A stretch of 64,000 nt of DNA from Protopterus annectens (Eukaryota; Chordata; Ceratodontiformes; Protopteridae): assembly GCF_019279795.1 (NCBI RefSeq), contig NC_056745.1, positions 1,491,664,003 through 1,491,728,002 of the forward strand, written 5' to 3'. The notes beneath the pieces were generated by a model, which saw only the letters and a list, made by a program, of their open reading frames with translations, did no database searches and had not been told where the DNA came from. Numbering within the stretch: the stretch's first letter is position 1; every line of letters begins with the position of its first letter. Made by a program: the position numbers and the translations under genes. This document shows positions 1 through 13,001 of this stretch, in pieces.

Positions 1-381
1 CTCAAGTCATTCCACAACAAGTACAAATACAACTCTGTCATTGTCCATGCTGGAGTGAATGACTTGAGACGTACCTCCCTGGACTACATGAAAAGAGACA
101 TGGAAGAGCTCTCTGATCATGTGGCCCAGGCAGGTATGACCCTAGCCCTGAGTAGCATCCTTCCTTCGCCCAGAATGATACCACAGTATAAGGACAAAAT
201 GATTGACTTCAACTGGCTAAGCTTCTGGTGTCATTCAAAGGGGATCCAGTATCTGTCTGCCTGGGATGACAAGATCGACAAACCACGATGCTTTGCCAGA
301 GATGGTTTGCATCTGTCACCCCTGGGATTCAGGTTACTGGCTAAGGCTCTTGCCACCCCAATAGTGCCCAGGCTCAAATGA
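1..381 (+). CDS. LINE ORF1 C-terminus, SGNH/GDSL-type esterase domain (partial)
   Basis: The frame is open from base 1 to a TGA at 379-381, and its start lies outside the window. Two blocks of the SGNH hydrolase fold are visible: GVND (block III, nt 52-63) and D-G-L-H followed by LSPLG (block V, nt 301-312), which carry the oxyanion Asn and the catalytic Asp/His. The Ser block would lie upstream of base 1. Esterase domains in ORF1 are established for CR1/L2-type LINEs, where they are thought to act on lipids or membranes while the ORF1 protein binds RNA. No interruption is seen in this part. Confidence 0.75.
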   Translation, partial: LKSFHNKYKYNSVIVHAGVNDLRRTSLDYMKRDMEELSDHVAQAGMTLALSSILPSPRMIPQYKDKMIDFNWLSFWCHSKGIQYLSAWDDKIDKPRCFARDGLHLSPLGFRLLAKALATPIVPRLK

Positions 382-427
382 CAAAACTACCACCGTAACA
401 GATAAAAGCATGCAAAATCTAAAAGTA

Positions 428-3161
428 ATGCTACTCAATGATAGAAGTCTAAACCTCAAAATGCACTCTCTCGAGGCACTCCTAAAAATGGAGAACATAG
501 ATATCTGTGCAGTAACTGAGAACTGGTTCAAGGCTCCAGAGAGCACCCCTGCAATACCAGGCTACAACTCTTACCACACTTTTTGACCACCAAACCAGGA
601 CCAAAACACTAAAGGTGGAGGAGTGTCCATATTCACCAAGGATATTCACATCTCCAGGCTAGTTACCCAACACAATGCATCTGAAATACTACAGGTGCAA
701 CTAACACTAGGTAAGACTGCAGTCCAAATTGTAGCTTGCTACAGATCCCCCACCATGCCCCAAGATTCTCACTACACCTTTCTAATCGTACTGGAAAATA
801 TTAAGATACAACCTAACACTCTAGTACTGGGTGATTTCAACTACCTAGCTATTAATTGGGAAAACTACTTGAGTATCAACACCTTTTCCCAAAAGTTCTT
901 GGAATTCATAAATACCAATGCCCTAGAGCAACTAATTCATAGTCCCACCAGGGGCTCAAATATCCTAGACCTGGTCATTACCAACATGGAAGATCAATGC
1001 TCCACACCAGCGGTCACCCCCTCGTTGGTCAGGTCTGACCATAAGCTAATCACCCTTTATGTCCACATCCCACCCCCACCCCCCAGTAGGGAAACCTCCA
1101 TAAACTTCTCCAAAGCCAACTTCTTGCTACTCAAGTCAGATGTGACAAACTTCATGACACCCATGCAGACAGGAACTGAAAGTTCGACTGCCGAATCCTG
1201 CACTAAGGCACTCTATGAGCACATCCACACGTGCATAAATTGTGCCATTCCAAATAGAACCAAGACGCTCTTCTCCAAAGAAAGGAAGCCAATCTGGTGG
1301 TCCCCTGCCATAAACAAGTTATACAGCAGAAGGAAGAAACTGTTGCAGAAGAGAGGAAAATCCCAGGATACAAAAAACTCCCTTGCTAGCCTCCATAAGA
1401 AGCGGAGATCCCTCATAAAATCCTCCAAAGCTAGTTATGAAAATAAAATTGCCAAAGATTCTAAGGGCAACCACAAGGCATTCTATAGTTATGTCAAGAA
1501 TCTAAATGATAATACTCAGATCTGCTCTGTGCTACAACAGAATGGCACTAAATATACTGATCCCAAGTGTATTGCCAATATCCTGGCAGATTGATTCAGT
1601 GCCAACTTCACCACCTAAAGGCCCCATCTCAATACCAAAAGATTGCCAAATACCGGCAATCATGGCACACAGGTAAAAAATGCACTCTCCAAAGCTAAGA
1701 ATACAGCATCCATGGGACCAGACGACATCCCGGGCTGTGTATTACATGAACTACAAAATGAACTGGCACCTCACCTAAGTGTCATGTTTAATCATAGCCT
1801 CACCTCAGGCTTCATGCCCAATGAGTTGTGCACAGCTACAGTTGTCCCACTCCACAAGGAGGGATCCACCTTGGACCCCGGGACCTATCATCCCATCAGC
1901 CTGACGAACCTGAGCTGCAAAGCCATGGAACGCATTATCGTGGAACTTAAACAAAGACATTGACAACCTTCAAACACTGGACCCCACCAAGTTTGGTTTT
2001 GTGAAGGGCCAATCTTGTCTCCTCAGCCTGATTGACTTCTTCGAATCAGTCTCCTGAGCCATGGATGAAGGTAAGATGGTCCACACAGCCTACTTGGACC
2101 TCACCAAGGCCTTCGACAGCATCCTCCACTCAGGAATCTCATGTAAATGTACTAAGCTGGGCATTAATCCCTATGTCACTCGATGGGTTACAAACTGGCT
2201 TACTGACAGAACCCACACTGTAAAAGTAGCTGACTCCAAATCCAGCTCCAGACAAGTGGAGTACCACAAGATTCAGTCCTGGGACTGATCTTGTTTGGCA
2301 TCTATTTATCCGAAGTACAGACCAACACCAAGGGACTCTGGCTAACAAAGTTTGCGGATGACTGCAAACTGGGAGCCATTATCGAATCCCCAAGTGATGT
2401 GGATGTTCTACAAAAGGGCATTACAGAGACAGATGCATGGTGCCAGAGCCATGGGTTCAAGTTTAATGTCAAGAAATGCATAGTTATCCCCTTTGGGGAA
2501 AAAATATGTACCTATGAATTACCACAAGTAGCAGTACACTAAACACTGAAAGTGTGATAAGGGACTTAGGGACACAGGTCGACAGTGGTCTCACCTTCGA
2601 TAACCACATCGCCACAGCAGTTAGGAAATCCTTCTGTGTGGCACATCTCATCACTAAGGGCTTTTCATCCAGAAAAAAAGGTCATTGTCCCACTGTGCTC
2701 ATCCCTCATTAGACCCATTATAGGGTACAATGCCCCATTTGGTATGGACCTCACAAGACACCTGCAACAGTTAGAAAGGCCGCAGAAATACCTCACTAAA
2801 AGATTCACAGGCCTAAAGCAGATGCCTTATGCTGTCAGTCTAAAAAAAACTCCAGCTATACTCTTGTCGCATACTCAGAGGTGATCTCTGCTTAACATAC
2901 AAGGCCATGTCAAACCCAGAGCTGTTTGACATGCTACACTTAAAGAAATCCCAGTCCCTCAGAGCCACGTTCTCCAGGGATCTAAACCTGGTCATCACAA
3001 TGAACAAAACATGCTATAGGGATAGGTTCCTGTCCCAGAGACTCCCCATACATGTCAAACAGAGCACCTCTTTGGCCCTCTTCAAAAGGAACCTTGACAA
3101 CTGGATGGGAGATGGGAAATTCACCCCAGGGATCACATCAGTCACCCTGCTAGACAGGTGA
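428..3161 (+). pseudogene. LINE ORF2: APE endonuclease and reverse transcriptase, decayed
   Basis: ORF2 starts about 45 bp after ORF1. Its N-terminus reads like a CR1/L2 endonuclease, with GDFN at 830-841 and SDHKLI at 1034-1051. The RT region has the PDDIPG block near 1720, YLDLTKAFD at 2091-2117 and the FADD catalytic box at 2351-2362. A thumb and C-terminal tail end at the TGA near 3161. An in-frame TGA near 584, another near 1592, and frame changes near 1955, 2285, 2545 and 2885 make it non-functional. The order and spacing are normal for the family, so this is a near-full-length but old ORF2. Confidence 0.85.
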
Positions 3162-3409
3162 CCAGGGAAGTAAATATCCTGTGTAGAAATAGCCAGGGAA
3201 CTGTTATGGCTAGGCTTGTATAGGACCCTAGGGTTGATTGTCTAGTACCAACCTATGACTAAAAGCACTATCCCTTTACTCTGTCTCATAACTTTTATTG
3301 AGAGGGGACTTATACCTGACATGCATGGTATTCTCCGATTTAGCCCTGATGAAAATGTTACATATCCACAAGAAAAATTATACAAGGGTTATGCATTCCA
3401 TGGACTTGA

Positions 3410-3795
3410 ACCTTATTTGTGACTCTTAACAGAACTTGCTGGAGTGGACAGATTCAGATCTGAAAGGCTGCCACATCTATAGAATAAACTTCCCAGCTTT
3501 GTAAAACAAAGCTCGTCCCTCACTCTCTTCAGAAAGAATTTGGATAAATGGATGGGGAACTATAAATTCACTGCTAGAGTTCTGCCCATTTCCCTTATGG
3601 ACAGAGGTAGTCTGTAAAATGACTGAGAGCTCCAACACGCAAAGATCCACAACTTGATACTGCCCCCCCCCCCATCTCTTATCGGGGTAACTAATAATAT
3701 CCAGGGTATGACAATATTATATCTTGGCTAGGCTTGTGTGCTGTTAGCCTACTAATCACATATGAACCTCTGAAATAGTGTAATGACTACAGTAA
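3410..3795 (+). mobile_element. second CR1/L2-like LINE 3' tail
   Basis: After a stretch of unclear origin at 3266-3409, the sequence again encodes the LINE RT C-terminal tail (SERLP, then VKQSSSLTLFRKNLDKWMG), matching the tail of the first LINE near 3025-3110. It is followed by a similar 3' UTR, with a shared 'ggctaggcttgt' segment at about 3726 here and about 3210 in the first LINE. A C homopolymer lies near 3663-3674. This is a separate, 5'-truncated and more decayed copy lying head-to-tail behind the first. Confidence 0.6.
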
Positions 3796-4437
3796 CACTT
3801 CAGCTCATTGATACCACATGAATGCAGAGCAAGCCAGTGCAACTCCCCCTTTCACAAATATACAGATGAATGCCCACCAAGTACAGTCACTGAGTATGTT
3901 ACTGCTGATTTCTGATTGCAGTCAATTAAATGAATCAATAAATAAGTACATAAAGGCTACAGTAGCGAATTGCTGCCAGACAAATTGTAACCTCTTCCAA
4001 GCATGCACACAGACAGGTGTATGCACGTGCGTATGTACGTATACACACGTCTACCAATTGTTGCCACTTTCACTGTGTACATTTCTTACACCTGACTCAT
4101 GAATGAATGAATAAACAAACGGCCACAGCAGTGAATTGCTATCACACACACACACACACGTGCACAGATAGACACACACACACAGACAGACACACACGCA
4201 CACATATACACACACACACACGCACACACAATGAAACAGGCAGTTATTTAAGTGGTGTACTGGCCTGTTGAGCTAGTCATCTGGCAGTGTGAACATTCGC
4301 TCTAGATGATTCACTGTTGAAGTGATACCCCATCCCCATATGCCAAAATGAGGAAAAGGGGTTGTAGTTGGATGGATTGGCTTGATGAGGGATAAGAAAG
4401 AACCCAAGATGATATGGGCAGATGCCATCTACTTACC
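3796..4437. other. non-coding stretch with a CA-rich region
   Basis: No gene is recognised. Apart from the CA microsatellite listed separately, this is AT-rich intergenic or intronic-type sequence. The 94-residue open frame at 3818-4102 has no recognisable motif. Confidence 0.5.
4142..4231. repeat. imperfect (CA)n microsatellite
   Basis: About 90 bp of CA dinucleotides broken by GT, GA and TA units. Confidence 0.9.
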
Positions 4438-4573
4438 AGGTGCATGGAGGCATCTAAGATAAGGTGACATTAGGTGCATGGAGGCATCTAAGATAAGGTG
4501 ACATTAGGTGCATGGAGGCATCTAAGATAAGGTGACATTAGGTGCATGGAGGCATCTAAGATAAGGTGACATC
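4438..4573. repeat. 34-bp tandem repeat, 4 copies
   Basis: The unit begins 'aggtgcatggaggcatctaa' and starts at 4438, 4472, 4506 and 4540. The copies are almost identical, which suggests recent expansion. Confidence 0.95.
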
Positions 4574-5140
4574 AATCTGCAATGGGTGAAGGGTGCTTGG
4601 CCATTGAATTCAGGCCAGACATCAGACTCGGCCTGCCACAGTCAACTCTAATGTAATGACTGCATTAGTGACCAGACTCCAACATCCTAGTACAATGATA
4701 AGTCACTTACAAAACTGTACTGTTTTGATTAAGGAATGTTTATGCCATCTGGTTTCCTTTCTGTAATATGACTGGCTCAGAAATGTAGGTATTTCTTAAA
4801 AAAATATTTTTGAAGTCTGCTAATACCATTACGCAGGGCAAAAACAGTTACTGATTGTATCTTTTTCTTATCTGAATGTTAATAGACACTTTGCCTCAGA
4901 ATGTGAGCTCTTCTTTTGAGGTATACTTTGCAGCTTTTGTTCCCAGTCCTGTACTGGAAAATTTGTTCCTAGCCCAACTGGAGAGCCGAGCATAGTAGAA
5001 AAAAGTACCTTCTCTTTGAAAGCTGTATCTAAAAATGTGAATGGGTTCTGGAGGGTTTTTTTCGTGCTACTGAACTGTTCTTATTTATGCAGTTTGCTTG
5101 CACTAGTAAAGACTTGCTGCTCATTGATAATTTCAGAAAT

Positions 5141-5281
5141 CATATGGTCGCTATTATGAGATATCATATGGTCACTATTATGAGATGTATGGTCACTATT
5201 ATGAGATATTATATGGTCACTCTTATGAGATATCATATGGTCACTATTATGAGATGTATGGTCACTACTATGAAATGCTAC
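5141..5281. repeat. short-period minisatellite (about 23/26 bp)
   Basis: Six units of the type 'atatggtcactattatgaga' alternate between shorter and longer forms. The open frame across it (5087-5317) is a by-product of the repeat. Confidence 0.85.
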
Positions 5282-6845
5282 AATGGCAGTAAGGGTTGCT
5301 GCAGATTTGCTGTATAGCTTCTTTGCTTTTGAAGATTCTGTGTCATCGTGTCACCTCTGACATAAGTTGAGAGGTGCAGTATTGCTTAATGAGCACAGTT
5401 TCATTATTTTTTTTTACAGATGCAAAGTAAAGCTCTCTTAATGTATTCATTCAGCTTTTCTAAATGTTTAATAACCAGTATAACAGATCAGTGGGCATCC
5501 ATTATTGTGATTCTCCATTATCTTTATAAAGTACAAAATAGGTATGCAAAAAATTAATTTGTCGATCGTCTGTATTATGCATGGAATGTTATTTTTTTAT
5601 AATGTATTTATACATGAAAGTGTGAAATAAAATTAAAGTTGCTTGGTTAAAAACTTGAATGTCTTGGAACTTAATTTCAGTGATTCAGATGACACTTGTC
5701 ATTTGATAGTGTTCTCATATGCAGTATTTGTGTATTTTTGCAGAACTTTCAAAGTGCATCTGGATACATGCTTTTCAACATCTAAAGCTTCCATCTAGTG
5801 GTGCGGAAGAAGCAACCTTCTGATGTTTCTGCCCCAGAGCAAAGTGTGGCATCATCAAATCTGCTGACCTTAAAGACAGGTCAGTGACTTTCAGCTGCAA
5901 TGCCATATTTCTGTTTTTACAAAGCATTTTCTCTTGTGATACTGCCTTGTTTCCAGAGGGTTCACATGTGCTGTTGAAGTATGCAAACTCAGCAAACACG
6001 TGGGCCCACATTAATAAAATGTGTGAAACATTCAACATTAATGTCCAATTCTTTTTCATGTGATTAGAAATATGTTTAACAAACGATACAGAACTGTTCG
6101 TTCATACCATAGAGTGGTTCATTAGTCTAAAAATAAACAATTCCCGTTTAATACTCTTCCTTTCTTTTGATGTGACTGCATTATAGAATGTAAAACAGTA
6201 GGATAAAATTCCTTCTGGGTCATGCCCTGGATCTTTCCCTTCTGATAGTTTGCAGACGAGAAGAATTCTTTATTCTGGCACTTTTCCAACATTTGCCATT
6301 CATCACTGTTCAGCAATTTATGAATTTTTTCAGATTCTGAAGTTGTACACTTTCAAATGAATACTTAGAAATAATTGGTCTCCTGAGACGACCAGTTTGG
6401 GAACTTGCATTATAAAGCGTTCCTTCAAGGGTACTATTATCTGGCCACTTCTCGATGCTCCTACTGAAGCAGAGATCATTACAAAGACTGATTCTCAGTT
6501 AGGGAAAAGATAAGACAGTTTCCCCTCCCCATTTAGTGCATGAGAACTTCATCAAGGACTGCAAGTATATTCAGAGATTTTCCGTTTATGCATATATTAC
6601 CTCCTCCTTGGTTATAGAAATGAGGGTGCCACTGTATATACTTCACTCTGTGCATCTAATTATTGTCTTTATGCCTTTCTCCATTTAAATAGGTGTTTCT
6701 CTGCATGGTGCTTAACAAGCAAGTCAAATAACTGGTTGGACTTGGGAGCTATTTTGTTAAATTTGTGGACTAGTAGACAAATTCTGCAAGGGCAAATGCT
6801 ATAGTGCTGGAGAAACACCCTTCTACCGTAACTTTTCAGAGGCTG
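5282..6845. other. no feature recognised
   Basis: AT-rich sequence with short random open frames on both strands and no recognisable domain, repeat or RNA gene. Confidence 0.5.
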
Positions 6846-7057
6846 AATACCAGTCTGTGACTGGTCTGTGGATATTCTTTGTTGATGTTCACACCAGTTG
6901 GTTGACCTGTTTCTCAGGCCTGTCCTACACTGTTCATAGGTATGTAGGTCCAATACCAGTCTGTGACTGGTCTGTGGATATTCTTTGTTGATGTGCACAC
7001 CAGTTGGTTGACATGTCTCTCAGGCCTGTCCTACACTGTTCATAGGTAAGTAGGTCC
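6846..7057. repeat. 106-bp tandem duplication
   Basis: Two copies start at 6846 and 6952 ('aataccagtctgtgactggt'), with a short degenerate third start at 7058. They differ at only a few bases. Confidence 0.9.
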
Positions 7058-9204
7058 AATGCCAGGCTGATCAGATAGAGGTTTTGCAGCCTAGTCACTA
7101 AAATCCACTTAATTTCTTACTTTTGTTATGAGTGCATTTCACTACTTATTCTATGAGTTAGAAGGGCCAGACCATCTGCTTCTTGAAGATGTGTTGGAAA
7201 AGCTTGCTAAGGTACTTTGCTTACAGTGATTTGCTCATGTTGCTATGCACGCGGCAGCATTCTGTGAGTCAGGTGCTGTGATCGATTTTCTAGCTTGTCC
7301 TTCCTTACTTTTTTGGCCATTTTTAAATGAAAAAAAAAGCTTCATAAACATTTTATTAAACTACAGCCAAAAAAATTGTAGTTTTTCCAGTTGTGATGTT
7401 ACCATAGAGTAAAGTGAGCGGTGTTCATAGACTTCAGTGGGGCACCTTCGCACATGCCAAGTTGTCACCCCTTGAAATTTATGGACACAGCAGATGTTTT
7501 GCTTATGCCTTTGTTACTGAGGTTACATGTCCTTGTTTTTTTTCTCAGTGATGTCAGTGCAAGAAAACCGCAAATTTTAAAACTAATTTTGTATAGGAAA
7601 GGGATGACCAAAATGTTTCCTGATAGAGAAAGTGCTGTTTGAGGGTTTATGCCCTGCATGCTGCTGGGCATAAGGTACAGTTAAAAACATTAACAAGTCA
7701 CTTTTAACATAAAAGGGAATAATATTGTAGAGGCTGGGCTTTTTATCCCATCAAAAGGACCTATTTATCTTGCATTGGAATTTTTGCTTTTGAGCAGGTA
7801 ATCATGGTGCTTTGTGAATATAGAGGTGGTCATATATAGGACTGGTTCATTCCAGACTTTGTAGGAAATGCAGAAGAGACACAATAAAAAGTCTGTATAA
7901 AATAGGAGAGAGAGAGTCCTTTAAGGCCATCTGTATAACACATCACAGCAGCAAAACAGTTCAAAGCCTGGATATGTTTGAAGAGTTTGCCCGTTTTTGG
8001 ATGTGATTTGATTAATTTTTGCACTCTGTACCGATGGTAGTGTGTTCGTTATATATTGGCATTATCCCTGTGTACTAAGAATCTACCCATTTTATCCTGC
8101 TGTGTTTAGTATCAGACTCTCCATCTCCAGCTTGTGACCTACTTTTTTCAGGTATTATATGCACAGATGTAGACTTGTAATATGCTGGTGGAGCGTAAAC
8201 AACTGAACATAATGTCTTGGAAGTAATATAATTTCTGGTTGCTGCTGCTGTTCTTTTAAGACCAGCTCTGTTCAGAACTCTGCATAAGTGTGTTGTTAGA
8301 AACCAGGGAGCAGCATATGTGTTCCTGCTCTCACTGAATCCCAGTTGCGTTATAGTGTAAGGTCTTTATTAACACATTTAGAATGTCATTGTGCATCCTG
8401 TTAGCAGCTTTTACTTCCTGAGAGAATTGCTTAAGTATATGTGGTTGATGAATAATTTTCAGAATTCTTTTGGAATTTAATTACCACGTTGATACTGCCT
8501 CATCAGAATGCTAAAAATAAGATAACAGAAGGTTAGGACCAACATTAAATGTTAAATGAACATTGTTTATTAGGTGTTAGGATAAGATGAGGCTGTTGAC
8601 CCGCACTGAGCACTTCCTGTACTGGCTGGCCTGTTACTGCTACAGGAAGATACAGCAGTACCGTGCAAGGCTTTGAACTGGTTGTGAAGCATAAAAGTAG
8701 ACAAAGGACGATCCACAGCTAACAACTAAAGCAAAAGCAGGTTTCCACCCGGTCGAACGTTTAGCAAACTTAAAGCCTACTTTAAGAAATATTGGACAAA
8801 TCTGACACTGGTGTCTTTGCATTGACGTGCAAGACATGATGAGAGATGCATCAGCTTAGTTGTGCTCTTCATAGAAGATTTTATTGTAAGGGAACAGAAC
8901 ACACAATGTTAGGGACATAAAATGTTTTTAAGTAAAAACAGCTTTACCCATGTTGTCAATTTTTCTAAGGTCACTCACTGACCTTAGTAAATGTTAAGTA
9001 TCTGTCCAGCTTACCAGCTGTTCATAAGGTAAAGTCTGACAGCTCACAGGTAAAGTAATAAGAGGGTCACAAGTACTGTGAATTCAGCCTGTTAATGTAT
9101 TTGAATTTCCATCAGAAAATGATGGTTAGAGTTGTGTCTGGCAGACGGCATAAGAGATTAAAGGTATAAACGTTTAATAAATTGCTTCTTGTGGTACAAG
9201 GTCA
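7058..9204. other. no feature recognised
   Basis: AT-rich non-coding sequence. The open frames are all short and without recognisable motifs. I see nothing that can be annotated. Confidence 0.5.
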
Positions 9205-9300
9205 ATTCTCTCATCCTCCATTTGCATGCTGTTTGACCTTGAGCAAGCCACTTAACCAGACAGTGCACCATTTGGGAAAATGGGCTTGTTTCCTTAATAT
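9205..9300 (+). mobile_element. MIR/CORE-SINE-like remnant
   Basis: The segment 'tgaccttgagcaagccactt' followed by 'aacca' and 'gtgcacc' resembles the conserved core of MIR-type CORE-SINEs (tgaccttgggcaagt-acttaacc...tgtgcc). Flanking parts are too decayed to define the ends, so family and boundaries are tentative. Confidence 0.4.
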
Positions 9301-10148
9301 TCTCCTGGAGTGCATGCCTGCTAAGTACCTATGTGCTCTGGATTCAGAGTGTTATCAGAAAAAGGGAGCATATTTAATTTATTGATCCAGTAGGTTAGCT
9401 TGTCAACATGGATACCATTTTCTTGACCCCAAGGGGGTAATAAAGGGATATTCTTCAGTGGTCAACTCTGCCTTTTCTATGGCCTGTGACTGTAACACTT
9501 TCACTGGAGATCCATTCCCTAGGGTTTACTACTCAGCCAAACCTAGGGGAGATGGTTCTTAACCAAATGCAGAGTACTAGGTCCACTATCCAGTTACTAT
9601 GGCCACTATTACCAGGCTTGCTTATTCTTGGACACACAACCCTGCAGTTTGAGCCGATGTTACAGGCCAAAAGGCTGAAATGTTAAAGCAAACATTCCTT
9701 TAAAAATAGGAATATGTCATTTGAGAAATGTATGTTGGAACACCTGAAGGAGAGAGATGTGTAGTACTAGCTGATGCGGGAAGGTGGAGACAGGTAAGCT
9801 AGCAGAGTTCCAGTTTTTCTTACAAGGTTAAGAATCCAATCTTTTTTTGGTGTTGGGTCCTTCAGTCTCCCTTGCTCATGGCCACAGAGTTTAATTAAAT
9901 CACTTAACCAGATATTGGTCTTGGAATCTTCTTGAAAATAGGCACTTGTGCCCAGTGGGTATTAACTTAGTCACCAAAATTAAATATTTAAATTTAAAAG
10001 CAGAGTATTTCTCAATCATTAGAACAGAAATGTAACTAAAAAGGGTAAAAATAAGGCGCAAACAGCATAGTTTAAGAAAAGGAATTGTTAATTAATAAGA
10101 ACCACAGATAAGTTAACTGCATATTTTTCTACTGCTGCAGTAGATTGT

Positions 10149-10695
10149 CCGCTTTACTTATTTTCGTGTTTTCCATTAGTCGGCTTTACTTATTTTCGTA
10201 TTTTCCATTAGTGCACTTTACTTATTTTCATGTTTTCCATTAGTCGGCTTTACTTATTTTCGTGTTTTCCATTAGTCGGCTTTACTTATTTTCGTGTTTT
10301 CCATTAGTCGGCTTTACTTATTTTCGTGTTTTCCATTAGTCGGCTTTACTTATTTTCGTGTTTGCCATTACTCGGTTTTACTTATTTTTGTGTTTTCCAT
10401 TAGTGCACTTTACTTATTTTCGTGTTTTCCATTAGTGCGCTTTACTTATTTTCATGTTTTCCATTAGTGCGCTTTACTTATTTTCATGTTTTCCATTAGT
10501 GCGCTTTACTTATTTTCGTGTTTTCCATTAGTGCGCTTTACTTATTTTCGTGTTTTCCATTAGTGCGCTTTACTTATTTTCGTGTTTTCCATTAGTGCGC
10601 TTTACTTATTTTCGTGTTTTCCATTAGTGCGCTTTACTTATTTTCGTGTTTTCCATTAGTGCGCTTTACTTATTTTCGTGTTTTCCATTAGTCCA
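10149..10695. repeat. 32-bp minisatellite, about 17 copies
   Basis: The unit is 'ctttacttattttcgtgttt' followed by 'tccattagt' and three variable bases. Variants cluster: 'tcgg' junctions dominate the left third and 'tgcg' junctions the right two thirds, a sign of local homogenisation. There are no spacers, so it is not a CRISPR-like array. Confidence 0.95.
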
Positions 10696-13001
10696 CTTTA
10701 CTTTCCATTAATTTTACTATATTTTTATTATGTTTTCTGCTCAAAAAGTGCAGCATTATTTTTTTTGGATGCACTTCTGCAGAACACATGCATTCTTTAG
10801 CTCTGTAACCCTGGCGGCAGTGGGTATGGAAAGCATGCCTTATTGTACATATGTTGGCGTAGCCTTGTCCAAAAGGTGCAAAAAAATCCCAAACCACTTT
10901 CTTTACACAGCTCCGTAAGGGATAAGGGAAGAGAAATGTACTAGGTGTACAAATATTTTCATGAAACGCACAGCTTTTGACAGGCTCTTTTGTCTTGCAG
11001 GTTCATAACACCGTACTTTTCTTTCCATTTCTAAGTTCACCAAGTCTTTCTGTATCTGAAATGGGTGATGGGGCAAGGGGCAGTCAATGTGCAAGTCAGA
11101 CCCAGAAATAAAATGATGCAACACATACTTAACATGCTCTGTTTAGTACGTATAATGTAAACAAGGGTAAATTTGCAATTTTTTCTTTCCTGTATCTAGT
11201 TAGTCTCTGCTGCTGTTCTAACGTTTTGTACTTGTAATATTTGTACTGTTCTATATCTCATTTTTCAGTTCAGCTGTGATGAAATGCACCCTTTCTCAGA
11301 AGTATGTATGCAAATGTATTCATTCCTTCAATGTGCTGTTATTGGTTAGAGACTGTATAGGTTAAGAAAGTCTGAATTTTGTCATAAAAAGTGCAGCTTG
11401 GGTAATTCGTCCTGCACAGATGAACATTGTTTATATTTGATCCCACGTGTTTTCTCATATGAACTCGCACTGTATTTTAATATTGTCTGTGTGTGCCACA
11501 AGGCCCATTGTAAGGTTAAAAAATGCACATTGTACCTGCGCATGTAGTGGGACCAGAATAAATAAACAAATGGATATTTGCATCATTTTATTAATATGCA
11601 TATAGGCACCGGTGCTGACGTTACCATTTCCTTTCTGCGTTTCTGACTCGGGTTGACGTTAACGTTCTTACTGTTCGTTCTTAGTTTCTGTCCCCGTGAA
11701 GAATGGATTTGTCTGTGAAGAGACCAGGGCCAGCGTTAGTCTGATTGGGCCAGATGGGCATAATAAGGCCCCAAACTTGCCTGAACCGCAGTTGGTCTTT
11801 GCTTTGAACATAAATAAATTAAAAATAAAATGGGGGAGGCTCTTCTGTATAAAATGGTAGCACTACAATGCAACAAGCATCTTGTTACAGTTACCTTACC
11901 GTGCACTTCACTGCGATCACAAATGTGCAATACCAGTATTTCATGAACAAATGCTGGTATAATGCTTATGCAGCATCAGTAGCTGCCAGTTGCAAACCCT
12001 CACAGCTTCAGAAGCAAGGAAAAATAGAAAACATCTTCACCTTGAAGACCATAGGTAACAAAATGACAGTAAGTCATGGCATACTTTAGCTTTTCATATT
12101 TTATATAGCTCTAGAAATGCATTTTGATGCAAAACTTATTCTGTTAATTTCTTTTAAGCGAATTAGAGTAATATTTGAAATAAAATGTCTAATTTTGGAG
12201 ATTTATTTCCCCGCTATTTTTACATTTGTCCACATTTCTTGCATAAAGAAGTTGAGTGTTATTACTGTGGGAACCCCCTGCAGTAAAGCATTTTGTTCTG
12301 TATCATAATTTCTGAAGGAATTCTGATGCAGCTTGTCAGTACTGATGTGCTTCCTTTATCACTTTGTGTGTGGTGGAGTTTGTAAAAAAAATCAGTTGTT
12401 ATAAAGAACAAGATCTTTTTTGGCCCCTGAATTCTGTTTGACACAGTCAGATCATGGAGTGCCACAAATCGGGCCTTGCAGTTGCCAAGGCTTGTCCTAT
12501 AAGAGAACTTTAAGAAATTCGGCCCCCCTACATAAGCATGATAGGTAACTAAGTATTCACTGGGTACAAGAAGAGGCTCGCTTCCCTTGACACTTATTTC
12601 AACTGGTGTTATAAAAAGTCGTAAGGGTTCAGGTCCTCCTTGTGCTACCCATTTTTTAGTAACGTTGTCAGCACGAAACAGTTACCAAGCCTCAAGACAA
12701 AGTGAATCCTAAATAGTAATTATTGGAGACCATGAGCTACTTCAATAGGTTTTTAGTGTTTGCTGAGAAAGTTTGAAAAAAAAAATCTGTCTTCGCTAGA
12801 ATGTTTGAGTGTGACTGCCCCTTCCCAAGGTTGTCTTTGTTCCTTCCACCCCTGATTTTCAAATTAAAAAAAAACAAACGCAAACTCTTTAGATGAGCCC
12901 CTTATAGTGTTAAAAGCAAGCCACAAGTCTTTGACATGGAGTTTCATAGAGGAAAGGTCATATCACTCCCCACAGCAGTGTGGCCCTGGGTTTTTCCTCC
13001 A
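10696..13001. other. no feature recognised
   Basis: Non-coding AT-rich sequence with short open frames on both strands and no recognised domain. No RNA gene is visible. Confidence 0.5.

Larger units (their letters stand above)
1..3265 (+). mobile_element. CR1/L2-like LINE, 5' part outside the window
   Basis: Non-LTR retrotransposon of the CR1/L2/Rex1 group. In order it shows an SGNH-esterase C-terminus (end of ORF1), an APE-type endonuclease, a reverse transcriptase with FADD, and the C-terminal tail typical of the group. ORF2 has an in-frame stop and several frame changes, so this copy is dead. The 3' boundary is set at the end of a short 3' UTR and is uncertain by about 50 bp; I see no poly(A) tail, as is usual for CR1/L2. 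Assignment within the group (CR1 or L2) is inference from protein motifs. A related fragment lies on the minus strand at 57605-58379. Confidence 0.85.

Noticed and set aside
5087-5317. 76-residue open frame with repeated Met-Val-Thr units
   Set aside because: Generated by the short-period repeat at 5141-5281.
6669-6998. 109-residue minus-strand frame with an internal repeat
   Set aside because: The repeat is the 106-bp tandem duplication. No domain is recognised and nothing suggests an exon.
10149-10695. Regular 32-bp repeats resembling a CRISPR array
   Set aside because: The units are contiguous with no unique spacers, no cas genes are present, and the context is a vertebrate nuclear genome. 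It is a minisatellite.
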